Shown here: in pieces, positions 1-6,249 of the stretch
How the letters are laid out: the number at the start of each line of letters is the position of its first letter
Numbering within the stretch: the stretch's first letter is position 1
Source of the DNA: a bacterium
GTDB lineage: Bacteria > Sumerlaeota > Sumerlaeia > UBA8349
Assembly: GCA_013203855.1 (NCBI GenBank)
Contig: JABMPG010000308.1
Location: forward strand, 1 to 7,210
DNA length: 7,210 nt
Direction: 5' to 3'
Notes under the pieces: generated by a model
Databases searched by the model: none
What the model was told of the DNA's origin: nothing
Seen by the model: the letters and a program-made list of their open reading frames with translations, nothing else
Position numbers and translations under genes: made by a program

Positions 1-106
1 CCTGAAAAGCGTTCTCGTCCAGGTCACCGCCCGAGTTCGCCTCGCGGGAGATACCCCCACGTCCGAACTGGTCAGCCAGATCGTTGAACAGGTGAGGGAG
101 CGGTGA
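1..106 (+). CDS. C-terminal tail of an unidentified upstream gene (5' end outside window)
   Basis: Reading codons from base 2 gives an open frame of 34 residues ending in a TGA at 104-106. The tail reads LKSVLVQVTARVRLAGDTPT followed by a short helix-like end, SELVSQIVEQVRER. Third codon positions are mostly G or C, as in the genes downstream, and the other two plus frames meet stops early (base 3, and a TGA near base 85), so this frame is the likely coding one. The family cannot be assigned with confidence. The strand pattern 'VLV-x-x-x-ARVRLAGDT' faintly resembles the last strand of LacI/GalR-type sugar-sensor domains (usual form 'LVVRGST'), which would make the gene a regulator of the downstream cluster. 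This is a weak guess from about 20 residues. The gene is in the same orientation as the trio but separated from it by about 200 bases. Confidence 0.5.
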   Translation, partial: LKSVLVQVTARVRLAGDTPTSELVSQIVEQVRER

Positions 107-220
107 GAGGGAAGTGGCCGAGCCAAACTCAGCCATAGACAGTCACCCCGGAGCGTAGGTGTCCTTTGCGAAGCCGCCAGAATTCCCCTCCGGAGCGGCA
201 ACGGGCGCGCGGTTTACCCT

Positions 221-249
221 TTGCATTTCTCAGATTCGCTGTTTAGAGT
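221..249 (+). promoter_or_regulatory. Possible sigma-70-like promoter for the cluster
   Basis: TTGCAT at 221-226 and TAGAGT at 244-249 are separated by 17 bases and match the -35 and -10 consensus at 3 of 6 and 4 of 6 positions. The pair lies in the AT-richer half of the intergenic region, about 60 bases upstream of the first start codon. The match is weak. Promoter consensus in the suspected phyla is poorly known, so this is only the best candidate in the gap. Confidence 0.2.
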
Positions 250-253
250 TTGG

Positions 254-273
254 TGTTTGCGGTGATGCAAACA
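254..273. promoter_or_regulatory. Inverted repeat, possible operator
   Basis: TGTTTGC (254-260) and GCAAACA (267-273) form a perfect 7-bp inverted repeat around a 6-base centre (GGTGAT), 35 bases before the ATG at 309. It sits just downstream of the promoter-like pair at 221-249, where a bound repressor would block transcription. The TTTGC core recurs in direct orientation at 165-169 and 220-224. No T-run follows, so it is not a normal intrinsic terminator. Operator function is inferred from symmetry and position only. A 7-bp dyad can arise by chance in a gap of this size. Confidence 0.3.
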
Positions 274-308
274 ACAGACTGCGGATTGAGCTGTGCGAAA
301 GATAAACC

Positions 309-1688
309 ATGACTCGAGAAACCGATGTCCGCCCCGTCGGCTGCCAGATCTGTTTTCTGCCGGTCGAGACTCGCGTCCCCCTGAAATTCGGACCGGAGAC
401 CCTGACCAGCGTGACATGCGCACGGGTGAGATTGACCGTGCGCGATGCATCCGGACGCATGTCGGAGGGATGGGGCGAGACGCCTCTGAGCGTCCAGTGG
501 GTCTGGCCCGGAAACCTCGGCTATGAAGAGCGCCATCAGGCCTTGAAAGATTTCGCGGGGGTTCTTGCCCGAGAGTGGGCCGACTTCGACGTTTGGGGCC
601 ATCCCATCGAGGTCGGACATGCTTTCATCTTCGACCGCCTTCCCGGCCTTCTCGAATCGTACAATGCCGACCGCCCCGAGGCCCCCATGCCTTGGCTCGC
701 GGCTCTCGTCTGCTGCTCGCCCTTCGACATGGCCCTTCATGACGCCTACGGGATTTCTCTTGACCTACCAGTTTATGAGACCTACAACCACGACTACATG
801 AATCTCGACCTGTCGGCCTGGCTCAAACCGGCCGAAGGAAGCACCGTCTCCTTCGAGGGTCGATATCCCTCCGATTATTTGGTCTTTCCACGGCCCGACC
901 GGCTTCGCGCGTGGCACTTGGTCGGAGGCAAGGATCTGATCGAGCAGACCGAACTGACCGGCGACGAACCGGACGACGGATATCCCGTCCTTCTTGAAGA
1001 CTGGATCGAGCGAGATGGGCTGAAGTGCCTGAAGATCAAACTGACGGGAATCGACGCGGACTGGGACTACGAACGCATTCTGAAGGTGGGTTCTATCGGC
1101 ATCTCCCACGGCGTGGAATGGCTGTCCACGGATTTTAACTGCACGGTTACCGACCCGGCATACGTCAATGAGATTCTCGATCGGCTCCGCGAGGAATACC
1201 CCCGCATATATGGCATGATTCTGTACGTCGAGCAGCCCTTCCCTTACGAACTCGAGGAACATCCCATCGACGTTCACAGCGTCTCGGCCCGCAAGCCGCT
1301 CTTCATGGATGAGAGCGCCCATGACTGGCGGCTCGTGCGTTTCGGTCGCGCCCTGGGCTGGAGCGGCGTGGCCCTGAAGACCTGCAAAACCCAGACCGGC
1401 GCCCTGCTCAGCCTGTGCTGGGCCAAAGCCCACGGTATGACTCTCATGGTGCAGGATCTCACCAACCCTATGCTGGCCCAGATCCCCCACGTCCTCCTCG
1501 CCGCCCACGCCGGAACCATCATGGGCGTCGAGACCAACGCCATGCAGTTCTATCCCGAAGCCTCGAAAGCCGAGGCCAAGGTACACCCCGGGCTATATAC
1601 ACGTCGCGAGGGGTGCGTGGACCTGTCGACGCTGAGTGGGCCAGGATTCGGCTATCGGGTCGAACGAATTGAGCGAACACTGGGGTAG
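309..1688 (+). CDS. Enolase-superfamily enzyme (mandelate racemase/muconate lactonizing type)
   Basis: A 459-residue cytoplasmic enzyme expected to abstract the proton next to a carboxylate with Mg2+ help (epimerization, dehydration or cycloisomerization). Residues about 12-160 form the capping domain, including the typical 'FDMALHDAYG' segment (139-148). The barrel follows, with a KxK pair (K242, K244) on the second strand, metal ligands D275 (STDFN), E308 (YVEQP) and D334 (FMDES), and a lysine K357 on the sixth strand (VALKTCK). This Lys/Lys pattern with an Asp third ligand fits the muconate-lactonizing/dipeptide-epimerase subgroup, not the His-Asp dyad of true mandelate racemases. The protein is longer than the usual 350-400 residues, chiefly through extra sequence at about 172-240 between cap and barrel. 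The ATG at 309 is preferred because the first capping strands begin shortly after it. The RBS is weak (GAAAGA, about 297-302). The substrate is unknown. Family confidence is high, reaction confidence low. Confidence 0.9.
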   Translation: MTRETDVRPVGCQICFLPVETRVPLKFGPETLTSVTCARVRLTVRDASGRMSEGWGETPLSVQWVWPGNLGYEERHQALKDFAGVLAREWADFDVWGHPIEVGHAFIFDRLPGLLESYNADRPEAPMPWLAALVCCSPFDMALHDAYGISLDLPVYETYNHDYMNLDLSAWLKPAEGSTVSFEGRYPSDYLVFPRPDRLRAWHLVGGKDLIEQTELTGDEPDDGYPVLLEDWIERDGLKCLKIKLTGIDADWDYERILKVGSIGISHGVEWLSTDFNCTVTDPAYVNEILDRLREEYPRIYGMILYVEQPFPYELEEHPIDVHSVSARKPLFMDESAHDWRLVRFGRALGWSGVALKTCKTQTGALLSLCWAKAHGMTLMVQDLTNPMLAQIPHVLLAAHAGTIMGVETNAMQFYPEASKAEAKVHPGLYTRREGCVDLSTLSGPGFGYRVERIERTLG

Positions 1689-1709
1689 ATTCGGGCCATC
1701 ATCCCGTTC

Positions 1710-1715
1710 AAGGGG
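1710..1715 (+). promoter_or_regulatory. Ribosome binding site supporting the start at 1726
   Basis: AAGGGG lies 10 bases before the ATG at 1726. Together with the signal peptide that begins at that ATG, it favours this start over the in-frame ATG at 1636, which would overlap the previous gene by 53 bases and put 30 polar residues in front of the signal peptide. Confidence 0.5.
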
Positions 1716-1725
1716 AACAACAGCA

Positions 1726-4107
1726 ATGTCTCGACCCTCTGCAAATCTCTTCTGGCTCCTGGTCCTCAGCATCCTCGGAATCGCAGCCACCGCCCCGGGT
1801 GCGGAAAATGTCCCGGACGGGTATCCAAAACCGGTGATGTTTCGAGCCAACACTCCCGGAAATCTCGCCGAGAGCGGAGACTGGATTCAGATGGTCGTGT
1901 CGGACCATCACGTCTGGACGCGACAGTACTCCGCCGAAACTTACAAGGAGCGATTCCCGGAGCGTCCCGCGATCATCCATGTGGGCGGGGATTTCATCAG
2001 CGCTAACGGATACTCGCCAAAGCAGATGGTCCAGGACCGCGGCCTTTACGAGGGTGAGGTCGCCGAGGCATATGTGAAATGCCGCAAGGGCTACGAGGAG
2101 ATTTTGAACGAGGACTTCCTGCCCATGCCTGAATTCCTGGGCTACTGGGTCTATGAAGCAGGACTCGACACGACACAGCCCATCGCCGCCAGTCAAGAGG
2201 TGACGGTTCATGTGCCGGAAACGAATCGCTTCGAAGCCCGCAAGGCCACGCCTCCACCTATGGCCAAGCAGATCGAAGGTCTCACGGGCTCTCCGCTGCT
2301 CCCCCGGATAGTGGCACTGTGTCCTCGGGACAGAACAGGCAATCTCGACTGGACACGGGCGGAACTGGCCGATGTGATCGGGACGGACGAAAAGGCCGGC
2401 ACGATCCGCGTCCGCCGGTTCGATACCGGCGAAGGGTTTCCCGAGATCGCCTCCGGGGCCTACGTGGCCGCCAGCATGTCGTGCTGGGATCGAGTGGTGG
2501 AGTGGGGATTTCAGAATTTGTCCGAAAGCCACCCCTTCCATTACCCCGTGTGGCAGTTCTTTGCGCCCAACTTCACGGCCTACTGCCCGGTGGATCCCGA
2601 AACGGGCCTGAACGGGGCGCAGTGGTTTGCCCGCCAGTTCATCGGGCGCAAAAACAAGTACTACCCGAAGAGCAACGGTTTCGCGCTGGACGTGACGATC
2701 TCCACGTTTCTGCCGGACATGAAATTCGTCGAAAACGCGGACTTCAACAATGATGGTGTCAAGGACCACGGTTTTCTGGACGGACGCAACTGGTGGGGGC
2801 TGGGCATGCACGATTTCGTCTATTACATGCGGGCGGGAGTGCCCGGTCTGTTCAAGGGACTTGGCGACGAGATTCTGCTGACCTGGGACACAACGGATAA
2901 CGGGGAACAGCGCCTGTTCCACTTGCTCAATGGGGGGGAGTACGAACACGCGATGATCGTGGGCGTGGGCTGGGGGCCCATGCAGCATGAGTATTCCAGC
3001 AACCTGGATCGGCTGTTGCTCTGGTCGGAGCGGGCACGCGAGCCTAGGCTCACCTTCGTGAGCAACAAAAACCCGAACGAAGCCTTCCATGGCGGCACGG
3101 CGGAAGATCTGCGTAAAGTTCAAGAGAACCGGCCCTATTATTCGCTCCACTACTGGCGGCTAGACCTGGCGTCGGCCTGTATGGGCACGGGCTACGCGAA
3201 CCAGGCGCCGGGACGCGGCCACCCCCCTGTTCTGAATGACTATCCCGGCAAGGCCGAGCAGGGGAGGCAATACGGAACCCCGCTTCCCACCGACTATGAC
3301 GAGTATCACCAAGGCGAGGACAACATCCGAGGCTGGCTGGGCAAGCCACTGGCGCCGCCGCAACGCTACGCAGTTCACCTCGGGCCGATTCTATATGCCT
3401 GCGACCCGGAAACAGCGCCGCCGGAGATCGAAAGCAAAGACCCCGCCTGGAAGGCGAGCGCCCGGCGTTTCGGCAAGACGGGCCTGCGCTTCGAGGTGCG
3501 AGAGACCGGCGCTTTTGCCGACCCGGTTCAGGCCTTTACCCTTACTGCCCAGTTGTCGCTGGGCAGTGCGCAGTTCGAAGAAATGGCCGAGTACACAATC
3601 CGTTTCAAAGCGCGTGGCTCCAGCCCTTACGGCGATCTGGACGAGCGCTACCGTCCACTCCCCCGCAATATCGAGTTGCGGTTGAACGTGAACGGGAAGA
3701 TCGTTCCATCTTCCGCGCCGGATTACTACAAGAACCAAGGCTACCCGCAGGAATGCCTCCTCTTCGAGGACGAGCGGGAAATCCAACTGACCCTTCTCGC
3801 GCCGGCCGCGGGTCCAGGCGTCCTGGAGATCTGTCTCTCCGAATCGACGGGCACGATCGAAATGCGCGATTTGGAGATCCGCAAGGGTTGCGCCGACGTG
3901 CTGTGGCGTCCCTTCGAGCGCGGTCTGGTCGTGCTGAACGGATCGCAGAGCGAATCGGTTTCCGTATCCGTGCCGAGGCTCATGCCAGAAGCCCGCTTCA
4001 GTCGCCTGAAGGGGAGCCAGGCCCCCAAGCACAATGACGGAAGACCGGTGGAGGACGACTTGGTCATCTCTCCCCGCGACGCGTTTTTCCTCAAGAAGGT
4101 GAATTGA
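1726..4107 (+). CDS. Secreted putative glycoside-hydrolase-like protein
   Basis: A 793-residue protein with an N-terminal signal peptide: R3, then a hydrophobic run from about L8 to A22, with likely cleavage after APGA at residue 26. It should act in the periplasm or at the cell surface. Residues about 30-265 look like a beta-rich domain, ending with a 'GNLDWTRAEL...GTIRVRRFDTGEGFPEIASGAYVAA' region seen in large putative hydrolases of planctomycete-like bacteria. About 270-480 resembles a TIM-barrel-like core, with FFAPNFTAYCPVDP (278-290), NGFALDVT (317-324), an acidic DFNNDGVKD loop (339-347) that could bind calcium, and LNGGEYEH (401-408). D322, E405 and E407 are candidate catalytic acids, by position only. 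About 545-715 looks like a beta-sandwich carbohydrate-binding region. The end (721-793, with GLVVLNGS and 'ISPRDAFFL') matches the C-terminal beta-domain common in glycosidases. No CAZy family can be named and hydrolase activity is inferred. The gene lies 37 bases after the enolase-type gene. Confidence 0.75.
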   Translation: MSRPSANLFWLLVLSILGIAATAPGAENVPDGYPKPVMFRANTPGNLAESGDWIQMVVSDHHVWTRQYSAETYKERFPERPAIIHVGGDFISANGYSPKQMVQDRGLYEGEVAEAYVKCRKGYEEILNEDFLPMPEFLGYWVYEAGLDTTQPIAASQEVTVHVPETNRFEARKATPPPMAKQIEGLTGSPLLPRIVALCPRDRTGNLDWTRAELADVIGTDEKAGTIRVRRFDTGEGFPEIASGAYVAASMSCWDRVVEWGFQNLSESHPFHYPVWQFFAPNFTAYCPVDPETGLNGAQWFARQFIGRKNKYYPKSNGFALDVTISTFLPDMKFVENADFNNDGVKDHGFLDGRNWWGLGMHDFVYYMRAGVPGLFKGLGDEILLTWDTTDNGEQRLFHLLNGGEYEHAMIVGVGWGPMQHEYSSNLDRLLLWSERAREPRLTFVSNKNPNEAFHGGTAEDLRKVQENRPYYSLHYWRLDLASACMGTGYANQAPGRGHPPVLNDYPGKAEQGRQYGTPLPTDYDEYHQGEDNIRGWLGKPLAPPQRYAVHLGPILYACDPETAPPEIESKDPAWKASARRFGKTGLRFEVRETGAFADPVQAFTLTAQLSLGSAQFEEMAEYTIRFKARGSSPYGDLDERYRPLPRNIELRLNVNGKIVPSSAPDYYKNQGYPQECLLFEDEREIQLTLLAPAAGPGVLEICLSESTGTIEMRDLEIRKGCADVLWRPFERGLVVLNGSQSESVSVSVPRLMPEARFSRLKGSQAPKHNDGRPVEDDLVISPRDAFFLKKVN

Positions 4108-4115
4108 AATCCCAC

Positions 4116-4120
4116 GGAGA
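4116..4120 (+). promoter_or_regulatory. Ribosome binding site of the URO-D-like gene
   Basis: GGAGA ends 5 bases before the ATG at 4126, inside the 18-base gap after the previous stop. This fixes the start and indicates independent ribosome loading within a shared transcript. Confidence 0.6.
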
Positions 4121-4125
4121 CATCC

Positions 4126-5376
4126 ATGATCTCCAGTAACTCAGACCGAAACCTCCTCCGCGACCTCGCCGTCCAGGTCCGCGATGTGGCGGACAGTCGA
4201 ACCATGTCCGACCTCCGGGCGAAATGGCTCGAACACAATTCGCTGCGGGCGAAACGGCCCTTGATCCTCGTCTTCCCCGAGGGCGCGTGGGAAGAACTGC
4301 AGCCCGAGCCATCCATCCGTTGCGAGTCGGACGCGGGACGGCGAATCGAGCGGGAACTCCGCATGCGCCTCTACGGGTGGGAACATTTCCAGAGCGACAA
4401 CGTGGTCGAAGGCGAGTGGCCCGTCAGCAAGCGAATCCACCGCACGGGCTGGGGCCTGGAAGCGCATCGGGTTCCGATTGCTGCCCACAAGGGCGCGTGG
4501 GGTTTCGATCCCGTGATCCGCGAGCCGGCCGACCTGAAGAAGCTACGCCACCCCGAGATCGTCTACGACGAAGCCGGCTCCTTACGCGATCTGGAGTTCG
4601 CCCGGGATCTCTTCGGCGACATCTTCGACGTCCGTCTCGCGGGCGTGCGGCACATCTCGTTCCACCTGATGAATCTCTACGCGGGCCTGCGCGGGCTCGA
4701 ACAGGTCATGCTGGACATGTGCGTGGAGCCCGAGATGCTTCACGACGCCATGGCCTTTCTCGAAGAGGGGCATCACGGCGTCGTGCGGCAATACATCGAG
4801 ATGAACCTGCTCGATTTCAACCACAACAACACGTATCACTGCACGGGCGGAAACGGGTTCACGGACGAGTTGCCGGCCCCTGGCTCGCACCTCGGACACG
4901 CGAGACCGTGCGACATGTGGGCGAGCGCCGAGGCGCAGGAACTGGCGCAGGTCGGCCCCGAGCAACATGCCGAGTTCGTTCTCCCCTATGAGAAGCGGCT
5001 CCTCGAGCCCTTCGGCCTGAACGGCTATGGCTGCTGTGAGGATCTGACACTGAAACTCGACGATGTCTTCACGATTCCGAGAATCCGCCGCATCTCAATC
5101 TCGCCCTGGGCGAACGTGGACGTGTGCGCCGAAAAGATGCGGGGCGATTACATCTTCTCGTGGAAACCGAATCCGGCGTGGCTGGTCGGGCAATTCCGGC
5201 GCGACGCGCTGCGCGATTACCTGCGCCATACTGTTGAGGCGGCACGCATAAACGGGTGTGTTCTCGAGATCGTTCTTAAGGATACTCACACGTGCGAGAA
5301 TCAGGTCCAGCGTTTCGACGAATGGACCCGGATTGCGCGGGAGGCCATCGGGGAGGTGTGGGGCGAGGCGGAATAG
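4126..5376 (+). CDS. Uroporphyrinogen decarboxylase (URO-D) superfamily protein, methyltransferase-like
   Basis: A 416-residue protein without signal peptide or membrane segments. The overall pattern is that of the URO-D/MtaA-like barrel family found in several anaerobic and planctomycete-like bacteria: 'RPLILVFPEGAWEEL' (44-58), 'MCVEPEMLHDAMAFL' (198-212), 'GLNGYGCCED' (297-306), 'ISISPWANVD' (323-332), 'IFSWKPNPAWL' (343-353) and 'IVLKDTHTCENQ' (382-393). True heme-pathway HemE proteins are about 350 residues and begin differently, so this is probably not a heme enzyme. Relatives include methyl-corrinoid:CoM methyltransferases and many uncharacterized proteins. The HxC...C zinc motif of MtaA-type enzymes is not matched exactly. 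The nearest candidates are H238-C239, the C303-C304 pair and C390. No corrinoid-protein gene is in the window, so methyl transfer is only a possibility. It follows the secreted protein by 18 bases with a good RBS, so it is very likely in the same transcript. Confidence 0.85.
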   Translation: MISSNSDRNLLRDLAVQVRDVADSRTMSDLRAKWLEHNSLRAKRPLILVFPEGAWEELQPEPSIRCESDAGRRIERELRMRLYGWEHFQSDNVVEGEWPVSKRIHRTGWGLEAHRVPIAAHKGAWGFDPVIREPADLKKLRHPEIVYDEAGSLRDLEFARDLFGDIFDVRLAGVRHISFHLMNLYAGLRGLEQVMLDMCVEPEMLHDAMAFLEEGHHGVVRQYIEMNLLDFNHNNTYHCTGGNGFTDELPAPGSHLGHARPCDMWASAEAQELAQVGPEQHAEFVLPYEKRLLEPFGLNGYGCCEDLTLKLDDVFTIPRIRRISISPWANVDVCAEKMRGDYIFSWKPNPAWLVGQFRRDALRDYLRHTVEAARINGCVLEIVLKDTHTCENQVQRFDEWTRIAREAIGEVWGEAE

Positions 5377-5382
5377 GCGGTC

Positions 5383-6249
5383 TCAGTCATATCTCCCGGG
5401 GAGGGCCCGAATCTCGCCCGCCTCGTCGGCGCGCCCCCGTTTCTCGCATCCTTGCGCGTAAATCCGGCACTTCCGTCTCAGTTCTTCCAAAGCCAGTGAC
5501 CTCTGCTCCCCCGACAGTTTCGCCGAGTCGAGCAACTTGCAGATCGCCCGGATCCGGTATCTGTCCAAGGCCAGAACTGTTCGCGAGAGTTGGTCTTCGT
5601 GCCCGCCGTATTTGATCAGAAGCGGCTCGGGAATCAGGCCGACCTCATAGCGACTGGTCGCGCGCAGCCACATCTCGTAGTCCTCGCAGGCGGGGTAGGA
5701 CTCGTCGAATAGGCCGATCTCGTCCAGCAACTCCCGTCGCATCATGACAGCAGAGGGGCTGACAGCACAGTGGTCGAGACACTGCCGAAACAGATCGCCC
5801 TCGGATTTCAAGAGGTGTCTGGGCCGATTCACTTGAACGCCGTCGCGGATCCAGATCTCGTCGGTCTGGTTGAGCATCAGATCGGGCCGGGCCGAGAGTT
5901 GGCCGATCTGACGCGAGGTCTTGGAGGGCTCCCAAGAGTCGTCGGAGTCGAGAAGGGCGACCATTTTGCCGCGACCTGCACGGATCGCCGTGTTCCGCGC
6001 CCCGCTCACGCCTTGGTTTTCCTGCCGTAGAATCTGAGATTCCGGAGTGCGGGGAGAGTTCCCCAGATCCGCCAGTGTTTTCTCGATAACCTTCGGGGTC
6101 GCGTCTGTCGATCCGTCATCGACCACGATAAGTTCCAGGGGCCGGTAGTCTTGGGAGAACACCGACCGAATCGCCCGGGCGATGCACCACGCCCGATTGT
6201 GGACGGGCAAAATGACCGTGACGAGGGGCCGGTAGGGGCTCGGAGTCAT
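5383..6249 (-). CDS. Family 2 glycosyltransferase (GT-A fold)
   Basis: A 288-residue enzyme expected to move a sugar from a nucleotide-sugar donor onto a glycan or lipid carrier at the cytoplasmic side of the membrane. The N-terminal GT-A domain is complete: VTVILPVHNRA (10-20), IVVDDGSTD (41-49), the QGVSGARNTAI segment (79-89), the metal-binding LLDSDDSW (99-106, DSD at 101-103), and the acceptor-side 'FDESYPACEDYEMWLRA' (181-197) holding the likely ED catalytic pair at 189-190. The last about 70 residues are charged and helical, and no transmembrane segment is seen, so it is a soluble or peripheral enzyme. The ATG overlaps the TAA of the preceding minus-strand gene (TAATG), and no purine-rich RBS lies upstream, which suggests translational coupling. 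Its stop is 6 bases from the stop of the convergent URO-D-like gene. Donor and acceptor are unknown. Confidence 0.92.
   Translation of the reverse strand: MTPSPYRPLVTVILPVHNRAWCIARAIRSVFSQDYRPLELIVVDDGSTDATPKVIEKTLADLGNSPRTPESQILRQENQGVSGARNTAIRAGRGKMVALLDSDDSWEPSKTSRQIGQLSARPDLMLNQTDEIWIRDGVQVNRPRHLLKSEGDLFRQCLDHCAVSPSAVMMRRELLDEIGLFDESYPACEDYEMWLRATSRYEVGLIPEPLLIKYGGHEDQLSRTVLALDRYRIRAICKLLDSAKLSGEQRSLALEELRRKCRIYAQGCEKRGRADEAGEIRALPGRYD

Larger units (their letters stand above)
107..308. other. Intergenic region upstream of the three-gene cluster
   Basis: These 202 bases show no convincing open frame in either direction. The left half is GC-rich and contains a short direct repeat, CCGGAGCG, at 148-155 and 190-197, which is probably chance. 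From about 212 onward the composition becomes clearly richer in A and T than the flanking genes, as expected for a promoter region, and this part carries a dyad (254-273) and a weak promoter-like pair (221-249). No strong hairpin followed by a T-run is seen after the stop at 106, so no intrinsic terminator for the upstream gene can be claimed. Confidence 0.6.

Noticed and set aside
148..197. Direct repeat CCGGAGCG in the intergenic gap
   Set aside because: Only 8 bases and two copies in GC-rich sequence; no link to a known element, so chance is the simplest explanation.
765..1586. A 273-codon minus-strand open frame opposite the enolase-superfamily gene
   Set aside because: Same in-register composition effect; the sense frame holds all catalytic motifs of the enolase superfamily.
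1636..1725. Longer N-terminus for the secreted protein starting at the ATG at 1636
   Set aside because: It would overlap the previous gene by 53 bases and place 30 polar residues before a good signal peptide. The ATG at 1726 has an AAGGGG site upstream and begins the signal peptide directly.
1708..3150. A 480-codon open frame on the minus strand, opposite the secreted hydrolase-like gene
   Set aside because: It shares codon boundaries with the sense gene. In GC-rich genes the sense codons TTA, CTA and TCA are rare, so the opposite frame stays open by composition alone. The translation shows no domain pattern, while the sense frame has a signal peptide and family motifs.
4224..4991. A 255-codon plus-strand frame inside the URO-D-like gene
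   Set aside because: The translation is arginine-, glycine- and proline-rich, as expected of an out-of-frame reading of GC-rich coding DNA. It overlaps a gene with clear family motifs.
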